DNA of 26,899 bases from HGM13006 sp964527315 (lineage in GTDB: Bacteria; Bacillota; Clostridia; Oscillospirales; Oscillospiraceae). The stretch is from contig CAZGOQ010000017.1 of assembly GCA_964527315.1 (NCBI GenBank), positions 1 to 26,899 on the forward strand, given 5' to 3'. Below the pieces are notes generated by a model. That model ran no database searches, was not told where the DNA came from, and worked only from the letters and a program-made list of their open reading frames with translations. Each line of letters begins with the position of its first letter. Position 1 is the first letter of the stretch. The position numbers and the translations under genes were made by a program. Positions 1 through 5,977 of this stretch are shown here, one piece after another.

Positions 1-48
1 ATTTCTCTCTTTTCTATCGTAAAGCAAATTGCCTGTTACGAACGATGT

Positions 49-1419
49 TCATCGGAAGCCCTTCCGTCCCAGGCCTCCAAAATTGAAGCCCCCCTGCTTT
101 TGCAGACGCTTCATTTTCTTATTGGAACCGGAGCCGGTCAACTGCTTCATCATCTTCTGCATATCCTCAAACTGCCTGAGCAAACTGTTGATCTGCTGGA
201 CCGTCACGCCCGCGCCGGCGGAAATCCGCTGCTTGCGGCTGTGATTAATGCAGCCGGGATTTTCCCGCTCATATGGGGTCATGGAAAGGATAATCGCCTC
301 CGTGCGGCTCATCGCTCTCTCGTCCACCTGGACGTTTTTCAGCGCGCCGGCGTTCATGCCCGGCATCATGCCCAAAATGTCCGTGATCGAGCCCATGCCC
401 CTGAGCTGTACCAGCTGATCATAAAAATCCTGTAAAGTGAATTTGTTTTTGCGGAGCCGTTCTTCCAGTTCCTCCGCCTTTTTCTGATCAAGGGCGGCTT
501 CCGCCTTTTCGATCAGGGTTAAGACGTCGCCCATGCCGAGAATCCGCGACGCCATGCGTTCCGGATGAAAAGGCTCAATATTGTCCAGTTTTTCGCCGTT
601 GCCGACATATTTAATGGGCTTTCCGGTCACCGCCTTAACAGACAGCGCCGCGCCGCCTCTGGCGTCGCCGTCCAGCTTTGTCAGCATCACGCCGTCGATG
701 TCCAGCCGCGCATTGAAGGCCGAAGCGGCATTGACCGCGTCCTGGCCGGTCATGGCGTCTACCACCAGCAGAATTTCATCCGGCTGGACCGCGGCTTTCA
801 TGCCGGAGAGTTCCTCCATCAACGCTTCCTCAATATGAAGCCGGCCCGCAGTGTCCAGAAACACCATGTCATTGCCCTCTTTTTTGGCGTGCTCTACCGC
901 AGCTTTGGCAATGTCCACGGGATTGGCCGTTCCCATCTGGAACACCGGGATGTCCAGCTGTCCGCCTACGATCTCCAGCTGCTGAATGGCGGCGGGACGG
1001 TATACGTCACAGGCCACCAGCAAAGGGTGCTTCCCGTCCTTTTTCATCAGGCCGGCCAGCTTTGCGCCGTTGGTGGTTTTCCCGGCGCCCTGCAGACCCA
1101 CCAGCATCACGACAGTAGGCGGCTTGGACGAGATCGTCAGCTTTGCGTTTTCGCTGCCCATCAGTTCGATCAGTTCTTCATTGACGATTTTCACGATCAT
1201 CTGCGCCGGGGTCAGGCTTTCCAGCACATCGCTGCCAACCGCCCGCTCCGTCACTTTTTTTACAAAGTCCTTTACGACCTTATAGCTGACGTCGGCTTCC
1301 AGCAGCGCCAGACGAATTTCCCGCATGGCTTCTTTCACATCGGTCTCTGTCAAGCGGCCCTTGCTGCGCAGCTTTTGAAATGCGGCAGAAAGCTTTTCGG
1401 TCAATCCTTCAAATGCCAT
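49..1419 (-). CDS. ffh: Signal recognition particle GTPase Ffh (SRP54)
   Basis: This is the protein subunit of the signal recognition particle; it binds signal sequences of nascent membrane and secreted proteins and, with SRP RNA and FtsY, delivers ribosomes to the membrane. The 456 residues are normal for the family. An N-domain helical bundle (about 1-90) is followed by the GTPase domain, with the P-loop GLQGAGKTT at about 108-116, DTAGR near 190 and TKLDGDARGG near 250. The Met-rich M domain follows, with GMMPGM, the SRP-RNA-binding segment ERENPGCINHSRKQRISAG and a Met-rich tail. The start is supported by GGAGGAG a few bases upstream, which lies in the last codons of ylxM, so the two genes are almost certainly cotranscribed. 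The first 48 bases of the window are its 3' flank and contain a purine-rich SD-like stretch at the edge, fitting a next gene beyond the window (commonly rpsP; inference). Confidence 0.97.
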   Translation of the reverse strand: MAFEGLTEKLSAAFQKLRSKGRLTETDVKEAMREIRLALLEADVSYKVVKDFVKKVTERAVGSDVLESLTPAQMIVKIVNEELIELMGSENAKLTISSKPPTVVMLVGLQGAGKTTNGAKLAGLMKKDGKHPLLVACDVYRPAAIQQLEIVGGQLDIPVFQMGTANPVDIAKAAVEHAKKEGNDMVFLDTAGRLHIEEALMEELSGMKAAVQPDEILLVVDAMTGQDAVNAASAFNARLDIDGVMLTKLDGDARGGAALSVKAVTGKPIKYVGNGEKLDNIEPFHPERMASRILGMGDVLTLIEKAEAALDQKKAEELEERLRKNKFTLQDFYDQLVQLRGMGSITDILGMMPGMNAGALKNVQVDERAMSRTEAIILSMTPYERENPGCINHSRKQRISAGAGVTVQQINSLLRQFEDMQKMMKQLTGSGSNKKMKRLQKQGGFNFGGLGRKGFR

Positions 1420-1423
1420 GTGG

Positions 1424-1765
1424 TCACTCCTCCATACAGGCCAGCGCCTTTCTTATTTTTCGAGAAACGGTACTTTCTCCAAGGGCGTCCGCTTCTTCCG
1501 CAGCCGCGCGAAGCATTGCGGCAGCCGTTTCCTGCCGGCGGAGCCTCTGCACCGCGCCAATCTTCTCCTCCATTTCCTGAAGCTGCGCTTCGGAGCGAAC
1601 AATATTATCCCGAACCGCCTGACGGCTAATGCCCTCCAATTCTCCGATCTCTCCCAACGAAAGGTCCTGATTATACCGGAGATCCAGACAGTTCCGCTGT
1701 TTTTCCGTCAGCATTTCGCCATACACATCAAACAGGAGCGCCTTTGTCAGCGTATCCAATTCCAT
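1424..1765 (-). CDS. ylxM: YlxM-like HTH protein, SRP operon partner
   Basis: This small (113 aa) protein resembles sigma-70 region 4: a helix-turn-helix in the segment LSLGEIGELEGISRQAVRDN followed by a charged helical tail (YlxM/UPF0122 family). In Gram-positive bacteria it is encoded directly before ffh and has been linked to SRP function; here its stop lies 4 bases before the ffh ATG. I chose the ATG at 1765 (start MELDTLTK) over an upstream ATG at 1804 because AGGAGGGG sits just before 1765 and the family normally starts with this segment. A near-consensus promoter lies about 57 bp upstream. Its role as regulator or SRP accessory is not decided by the sequence. Confidence 0.9.
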   Translation of the reverse strand: MELDTLTKALLFDVYGEMLTEKQRNCLDLRYNQDLSLGEIGELEGISRQAVRDNIVRSEAQLQEMEEKIGAVQRLRRQETAAAMLRAAAEEADALGESTVSRKIRKALACMEE

Positions 1766-1821
1766 GGAACCCCTCCTGTCTTTCTTCCGCAAGTGTAAAG
1801 GCAAACGGCTTAACAGCCAGA

Positions 1822-1850
1822 ATTGTACCGCATCTTTGATAAAATGTCAA
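1822..1850 (-). promoter_or_regulatory. Sigma-A type promoter of ylxM-ffh
   Basis: On the minus strand a perfect -35 TTGACA (1845-1850) is separated by exactly 17 bp from a -10 TACAAT (1822-1827, 5 of 6). The predicted transcript starts near 1815, giving a leader of about 50 nt before ylxM. It is divergent from the birA promoter 33 bp away. Confidence 0.8.
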
Positions 1851-1882
1851 GTAAAAATCCTTTACATCTTGAATCATTTCCC

Positions 1883-1911
1883 TTGCAAAAAACTTTTTTC
1901 CATGCTACACT
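1883..1911 (+). promoter_or_regulatory. Probable promoter of birA
   Basis: A -35-like TTGCAA (1883-1888) and a -10-like TACACT (1906-1911) are separated by 17 bp; each matches 4 of 6 consensus bases. The leader would be about 15 nt and includes the SD AAGGGGGTG. I saw no BirA-type biotin operator (TTGTAAACC-like dyad) across it, so autoregulation is not supported here. Confidence 0.55.
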
Positions 1912-1932
1912 GCACATAAGGGGGTGTTCCAT

Positions 1933-2925
1933 ATGCGCCAGAAACAGATATTAAACCTGCTGAGAGACGCCGGAGACGGTTTTGTCTCCGGGGAAGCGAT
2001 CAGCAAAATTCTAGGCGTCAGCCGTGTGGCCGTATGGAAGCATATCCAGCAGCTCAGGGAGCAGGGCTATCGCATTGAGGCAGTAACCAACCGCGGCTAT
2101 CATCTGACATTGGAGCCGGATCGTCTGGAACTGCAAAAAATCACGGACAACCTGACAGGCTGTCCATGGAAAGAACAGCTCCAGGTGCAGGAGTGCGTCA
2201 GTTCTACCAACACCGTGCTGAAAACGATGGCAGAAGCGGGTGCGCCCCATGGCGCCATTCTTCTGGCCAATGAGCAGTCCGACGGTCGGGGCCGCTCAGG
2301 AAAAAGCTTTGCATCCCCGAAAGGCGCAGGACTTTATTACTCTTTGCTGCTTCGTCCTGACTGTGCATCCACCGAGGTGAGTCATGTGACTGCTATGGCG
2401 GCCGTTGCCGCCTGCGATGCGATCGAAGAGATCACACAATTCCGTCCCGGCATCAAATGGACCAATGATCTGGTGATGGGCGGCAAAAAGGTGGTCGGCA
2501 TTTTAACGGAAATGAGCGCCGAATGGGAGAGCCAGGCCCTGCAATATCTGGTGATCGGCATTGGCATCAACTGCAATCACAAAGAGACGGATTTCCCCGA
2601 AGATGTGCGTCCAATTGCTACCAGCCTGTCGCTGGAAACAGGCCATACGGTAGACCGCTGCGCTTTGGCGGCGGCGCTGACCCGTGCTCTCTTCCGAATG
2701 GATCAGAATCTGCTCACCGGAAAACGCTCTCAGCTGGAGCGATATAAAAAGGACTGTATCACCCTTGGCCGGCAGGTCCGAATTGTCCGAGGGCAGGAAA
2801 CCCGCACCGGCACCGCTATGGATCTGGATGAAAACGGCGGCCTGATCGTTCGCTATGATTCCGGCGAAACCGGTGTGGTCTATTCCGGCGAAGTCTCTGT
2901 CCGCGGCCTGTGCGGATATACATAA
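1933..2925 (+). CDS. birA: Bifunctional biotin-protein ligase / biotin repressor BirA
   Basis: It activates biotin to biotinyl-5'-AMP and attaches it to a lysine of biotin carboxyl carrier proteins; the N-terminal DNA-binding domain suggests it also represses biotin genes. Visible are a winged HTH (residues 1-60, with GEAISKILGVSRVAVWKHIQ), the ligase domain with SSTN near 90, the biotin-adenylate loop GRGRSGKSF at about 118-126, KWTNDL, and GIGINCN, then a C-terminal SH3-like domain. Length is 330 aa, typical of the two-function class. I chose ATG 1933 over the in-frame GTG 1924 because that GTG is part of the SD AAGGGGGTG. It is a single-gene unit, divergent from ylxM-ffh and convergent with ksgA. 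No biotin synthesis or carboxylase gene is in the window. Confidence 0.95.
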   Translation: MRQKQILNLLRDAGDGFVSGEAISKILGVSRVAVWKHIQQLREQGYRIEAVTNRGYHLTLEPDRLELQKITDNLTGCPWKEQLQVQECVSSTNTVLKTMAEAGAPHGAILLANEQSDGRGRSGKSFASPKGAGLYYSLLLRPDCASTEVSHVTAMAAVAACDAIEEITQFRPGIKWTNDLVMGGKKVVGILTEMSAEWESQALQYLVIGIGINCNHKETDFPEDVRPIATSLSLETGHTVDRCALAAALTRALFRMDQNLLTGKRSQLERYKKDCITLGRQVRIVRGQETRTGTAMDLDENGGLIVRYDSGETGVVYSGEVSVRGLCGYT

Positions 2926-2952
2926 AACACAGTATATCGTATCAATATATGT

Positions 2953-2979
2953 AACAGCCCCGCCGACGGCAGGGCTGTT
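2953..2979. terminator. Hairpin between convergent birA and ksgA
   Basis: AACAGCCC (2953-2960) pairs with GGGCTGTT (2972-2979); the loop can close further through GCCG/CGGC. The following T-tract is weak on the birA side (ATTCTTAT) and absent as a pure run on the ksgA side, so it may serve both genes as a modest bidirectional terminator. Confidence 0.65.
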
Positions 2980-2984
2980 CATTC

Positions 2985-3854
2985 TTATAATCGTTTCCCA
3001 ATTTCTTCCGCGATTTTTGCAAACTCCGGAATGCCCAGCGTTTCGCCCCGGATCGTCTCCGAAAATCCAGCGGCGCGGATGCACGCGATCACAGTCTCCT
3101 TAGACAATTCTGAGAATCCGGAGGAAAGCCCGTTGGCAATCGTTTTCCGTCTCTGGGCAAAGCTGGCCTTGACCACACGGAAAAACAGCTTTTCATCTGA
3201 AATCGGACAAGGCGGCTCCCTCCGGCACCGAAGCGTAATAACCGCCGAGGTCACCTTCGGTCGGGGAATAAAGCAGGAGGGCGGTACATCGAATAGAATT
3301 TCCGGCTCTGCGTGATACTGACAAAACAGAGAAAACGCGCTGTAGTCCTTACTGTCCGGCAACGCGCAGATCCGCCGGGCCATCTCCTTCTGCACCATGA
3401 CCGTTATCGTCTCGAAGCATTTCGCTTCCAGCAGCGCCGACAGCACCGGGGATGTAATATAATAGGGCAGATTGGCGCAGGCCATAGGCCGAAGTCCCTG
3501 AAACTGCTCCGCCGCCAGCGCCGGGATATCCGTCCTTAAAATATCTCCAAAAATCAGCGTGAAATTATCCTGATTGTCCATGGTTTCTGCCAGAATCGGC
3601 GCGAGGGAAGTGTCCACCTCCACGGAAACTACCTTCGCCGCATTTTCACACAATGCCTGACTCAGCGCCCCAATGCCGGGACCTACCTCCAGCACACCGC
3701 AGGTCTTGTCGACGCCCGCGCCCTCGGCAATCTCCCGGGGCACCCAGATCTCCGTCAGGAAATTCTGGCCCCTGGATTTTGAAAAATGAAAACCGTGCTT
3801 TTGCAGCAGCGGCTTTATCACGTTGATATCACAGAGATTCATGCCTTCACCCAT
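2985..3854 (-). CDS. rsmA: 16S rRNA (adenine1518/1519-N6)-dimethyltransferase
   Basis: KsgA/RsmA dimethylates two adjacent adenosines in the 3' terminal hairpin of 16S rRNA during small-subunit maturation. The 289-residue protein carries GQNFL near 29, the SAM-binding glycine motif EVGPGIGALS (about 56-65), the acidic ribose-binding residue in VEVDTSL, the catalytic motif NLPYYITSPV near 128, and the C-terminal FFRVVKASFAQRRKT segment. Start choice is uncertain: ATG 3854 has GGAG 4 nt upstream, while the second ATG 3842 has GGTGA overlapping codons 2-3; the promoter position (see findings) makes 3842 a real alternative. It is monocistronic in this window and divergent from the yhbD-like gene. 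Confidence 0.96.
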   Translation of the reverse strand: MGEGMNLCDINVIKPLLQKHGFHFSKSRGQNFLTEIWVPREIAEGAGVDKTCGVLEVGPGIGALSQALCENAAKVVSVEVDTSLAPILAETMDNQDNFTLIFGDILRTDIPALAAEQFQGLRPMACANLPYYITSPVLSALLEAKCFETITVMVQKEMARRICALPDSKDYSAFSLFCQYHAEPEILFDVPPSCFIPRPKVTSAVITLRCRREPPCPISDEKLFFRVVKASFAQRRKTIANGLSSGFSELSKETVIACIRAAGFSETIRGETLGIPEFAKIAEEIGKRL

Positions 3855-3866
3855 CTTTCTCCGTTC

Positions 3867-3895
3867 ATTATAGCGGATTTCGGGAATCGTTACAA
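3867..3895 (-). promoter_or_regulatory. Promoter of ksgA/rsmA
   Basis: On the minus strand a perfect -10 TATAAT (3867-3872) lies 17 bp from -35 TTGTAA (3890-3895, 4 of 6). A start 6-7 nt downstream would fall near 3860, only about 6 nt before the ATG at 3854. Confidence 0.7.
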
Positions 3896-3924
3896 GCGTA
3901 AATAAAGATAAAGAATTGTTTAAA

Positions 3925-3975
3925 GTGTCACAATCCCGCTTGACAAAATAACATCGTTATGATACATTGTTACAC
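3925..3975. promoter_or_regulatory. Inverted repeat flanking the yhbD-like promoter
   Basis: GTGTCACAAT (3925-3934) and ATTGTTACAC (3966-3975) are inverted copies matching at 9 of 10 positions and bracket the promoter core. A smaller dyad, ATAAC(3948-3952)/GTTAT(3956-3960), lies inside the spacer. This looks like an operator; the adjacent HTH protein is the obvious candidate binder, which is inference. Confidence 0.45.
3940..3968 (+). promoter_or_regulatory. Probable promoter of the yhbD-bactofilin operon
   Basis: A perfect -35 TTGACA (3940-3945) is 17 bp from TACATT (3963-3968, 4 of 6). A better -10 hexamer, TATGAT (3958-3963), is present but only 12 bp from the -35. The SD GAGGTGAGA precedes the ATG at 3987. 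Confidence 0.6.
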
Positions 3976-3986
3976 GAGGTGAGAAT

Positions 3987-4628
3987 ATGGATGAAGTTTT
4001 GATCACCAAAAAGGAACTTTTGGAGTTGACCGGTATTTCTTACGGCGCACTGTATCGCTGGAAACGGATGAAACTGCTGCCGGATGAATGGTTCATCCGC
4101 AAATCGACCGTCACCGGCCACGAAACCTTTTTCCCGAGAGAAAAGGTGCTGGCCCGGGTGGAGGAGATCCAGACACTGAAAGAGCAGATGAGCCTGGAGG
4201 AGATCGCCCATCGGTTCCAGCCCGGTCCGCCGGGAGAGGTGGTCCTGACGGTTGTGGAAGCAGCCGCCATGGGTATCGCACTGCCGCCGATTATCAACCA
4301 GTATTTGAGCCTTTCCGGCATAGAGGGAACGCTCAGCTATGCCGATCTGCTGGGTCTTTATACTTTCTCTGCGCTTCTGACCGAGGGGACTGTTGGCCGG
4401 GAGGAAGCCTATGATGCCGCCACTGCCGTGGCCCGCGCCGGTGCCGGGGAAATGGCGGAACCGGTGGTATATCTGGTCCGAAAATACGGCGTTCCCTTCT
4501 GCGTCACCGGCGGAGAAATGCAAACGATTATTTTTGACGAACAATCCAGCCTTGCCGCGACGATTTCCGTCAGCAGCCAAAAGGCGGCGCTGAGCGCGCT
4601 GCTGAAAAAGAAAGGAGTCTCCATATGA
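3987..4628 (+). CDS. YhbD-like HTH protein (DUF4004)
   Basis: The 213-residue protein begins with a MerR-like helix-turn-helix: LITKKELLELTGISYGALYR (about 5-24) and WKRMKLLPDEWF, followed by a wing-like segment and a helix EKVLARVEEIQTLKEQMSLEEIA. The rest is helical and has no ligand-binding domain I recognise. Family and context match B. subtilis yhbD, which stands directly before the bactofilin genes yhbE/yhbF. Its stop overlaps the next start in ATGA (4625-4628), so the two products are probably translationally coupled. An inverted repeat around its own promoter suggests autoregulation. DNA binding is inferred from the HTH; the biochemical role of the family is not established to my knowledge. 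Confidence 0.8.
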   Translation: MDEVLITKKELLELTGISYGALYRWKRMKLLPDEWFIRKSTVTGHETFFPREKVLARVEEIQTLKEQMSLEEIAHRFQPGPPGEVVLTVVEAAAMGIALPPIINQYLSLSGIEGTLSYADLLGLYTFSALLTEGTVGREEAYDAATAVARAGAGEMAEPVVYLVRKYGVPFCVTGGEMQTIIFDEQSSLAATISVSSQKAALSALLKKKGVSI

Positions 4629-5923
4629 ATATGGACGAACGCAATGAAACAATAGATGCCCTTACGGCACAATTAGACGAACTCAACGCGCAGCTCGAAG
4701 ACGCCAAAGAGCAGCGCAACGAATTGCTGCGGCAGCGGTTTGATCTCAAGGAGCAGCGCCGCTATTTCCGGGCTCAGCTTCGGGAGGCGGCCAGCCCCGA
4801 ACGGGTGGAACAGATTAACGACCGTCTGGGTGAACTGGAGGAAAAATTGCACGAAATCGACGAAAAAATCGAATCGTTGGAATCGGTGATCGAGGAAACC
4901 GGCAATCAGGCCGAATCCATTGCCGATGAATTAAGTAATGCCGCAGCAGATAAGCAGACCGAGCACGGCGCAGAGGACAATTCTGATAAATGGGAAAAGA
5001 CCATGGAAAACTTTAATCAGATCCTGCAAAAAGGTCTGAAAAAAGTGGCCGATACTTTGGAACATGTAGATTTTGAAACCATCGGTCAGGATGTCCAGTC
5101 TGCTGTGAGCAAGGCCGCCAAAACTGTCGGCAATGCCGCCACGGGCGCGGCCAAGGGCGTCGGAAATATGTGGAACGAAGCCAGAGAAAAGAGCCAGAAG
5201 CCCGGCGGCATCGGGGATTATCGCATCTCCGGCAGCGGTGTACTCGACGGCGGCTGTTATAATCGGATCACCACTTCCGGCTCCTGCAAGGTGTCCAGCG
5301 ATCTGATCTGCCGGACGCTGCGCTCCAGCGGCAGCTTCCGGGCCTGCGGCAATATCGATTGCGCCAACGAGATTCATTCCAGCGGTGCTTTCCACTGTGA
5401 CGGCAATGTCGATACCGGCGGTATGAACGCCAGCGGCTCCGTCAAAATCATGGGCAATCTGAAAAGCGGCCTGGTGAACATTCCCGGCAGCCTGAAAGTA
5501 GACGGCAATATTTCCGCCGGGGAAATGCGGGTCAGCGGCAGCCTGAAGACCGGCGGAGATTGCGAAGCCGACAGTTTTACCGCCAGCGGCAGCTTTACGG
5601 TCGGCGGCATTATCAATGCGGAAACGATCAGCATTCGACTGGATCGGGCACAGAGTACCGTTGGTTCCATTGGCGGCACACAGGTCACCATCGCACAGTC
5701 TCCAGCGGCGGGCTTTCTGTCCGGCATTGTAAAGCCCGGCTACGGCATCCTCACCTGTGACAGCATCGAGGGTGATCAGGTAGAACTGACCGGCGTCAGA
5801 GCGGAAACCGTCCGGGGTGCCAATGTCGTCATCCATGGCGGCTGTATCATTACCCGTGTGGAGTATTCCGGTGCCTGTTCCATTGATGACAGCGCTCAGG
5901 TTGGCGAATGCGTGAAAATCTAA
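4625..5923 (+). CDS. Coiled-coil bactofilin-like polymer-forming protein
   Basis: The 432-residue protein has three parts. Residues 1-95 form a highly charged coiled coil (repeated E/L/Q heptad-like pattern, for example LGELEEKLHEIDEKIESLES). Residues about 122-190 are amphipathic/Ala-Gly rich (VSKAAKTVGNAATGAAKGVG) and could be a membrane-associating or hinge segment. From 202 a right-handed beta-helix is evident as eight SGS-type repeats of 16-18 residues, as in bactofilins (DUF583), ending with a non-repeating cap containing three further Gly/Val strands. Bactofilins self-assemble without nucleotide into filaments and often position wall enzymes. It has no signal peptide, so it is probably cytoplasmic. 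It is coupled to the upstream yhbD-like gene by a 4-base overlap; a LysM-M14 peptidase follows 54 bp later. The N-terminal coiled coil roughly doubles the size of a minimal bactofilin. Confidence 0.85.
   Translation: MNMDERNETIDALTAQLDELNAQLEDAKEQRNELLRQRFDLKEQRRYFRAQLREAASPERVEQINDRLGELEEKLHEIDEKIESLESVIEETGNQAESIADELSNAAADKQTEHGAEDNSDKWEKTMENFNQILQKGLKKVADTLEHVDFETIGQDVQSAVSKAAKTVGNAATGAAKGVGNMWNEAREKSQKPGGIGDYRISGSGVLDGGCYNRITTSGSCKVSSDLICRTLRSSGSFRACGNIDCANEIHSSGAFHCDGNVDTGGMNASGSVKIMGNLKSGLVNIPGSLKVDGNISAGEMRVSGSLKTGGDCEADSFTASGSFTVGGIINAETISIRLDRAQSTVGSIGGTQVTIAQSPAAGFLSGIVKPGYGILTCDSIEGDQVELTGVRAETVRGANVVIHGGCIITRVEYSGACSIDDSAQVGECVKI
5228..5635 (+). repeat. Eight-fold SGS beta-helix repeat inside the bactofilin gene
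   Basis: At protein level, SG/PG starts recur at residues 202, 218, 235, 253, 270, 287, 304 and 321, that is every 16-18 residues. A typical unit is SGSVKIMGNLKSGLVNI: SGS, then alternating hydrophobics, GN at positions 8-9, and a closing hydrophobic. This is the rung pattern of a bactofilin-type beta helix rather than a DNA-level tandem repeat. Confidence 0.8.
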
Positions 5924-5939
5924 TTTTTTAAAATATAAT
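5912..5939 (+). promoter_or_regulatory. Possible internal promoter of the M14 peptidase gene
   Basis: A perfect -10 TATAAT (5934-5939) lies 16 bp downstream of GTGAAA (5912-5917; 4 of 6 to TTGACA), at the end of the bactofilin gene. Transcription would start near 5946, inside the left arm of the hairpin that masks the SD. The A+T-rich spacer is also typical. The -35 is weak. Confidence 0.45.
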
Positions 5940-5976
5940 TCCCTTCCCGTGCATAGAGTATTGGGGAGGGAATTAT
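5935..5976 (+). promoter_or_regulatory. 14-bp hairpin sequestering the peptidase SD
   Basis: ATAATTCCCTTCCC (5935-5948) pairs with GGGGAGGGAATTAT (5963-5976) over 14 bp with one G-U pair and a 14-nt loop. The right arm contains the whole SD GGGGAGGG of the gene starting at 5978 and reaches to 1 nt before its ATG. There is no T-run after the stem in the plus direction, so it is not a terminator for the upstream gene. Confidence 0.7.
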
Positions 5977-5977
5977 T

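Noticed and set aside
565..1629. 354-codon plus-strand open frame opposite ffh and ylxM
   Set aside because: It is antisense to a universally conserved gene and has no recognisable motif.
1842..1932. BirA operator upstream of birA
   Set aside because: No TTGTAAACC-N14-15-GGTTTACAA type dyad could be found.
5935..5976. Hairpin as terminator of the bactofilin operon
   Set aside because: No T-run follows the stem in the plus direction; the stem instead ends at the start codon of the next gene and contains its SD.
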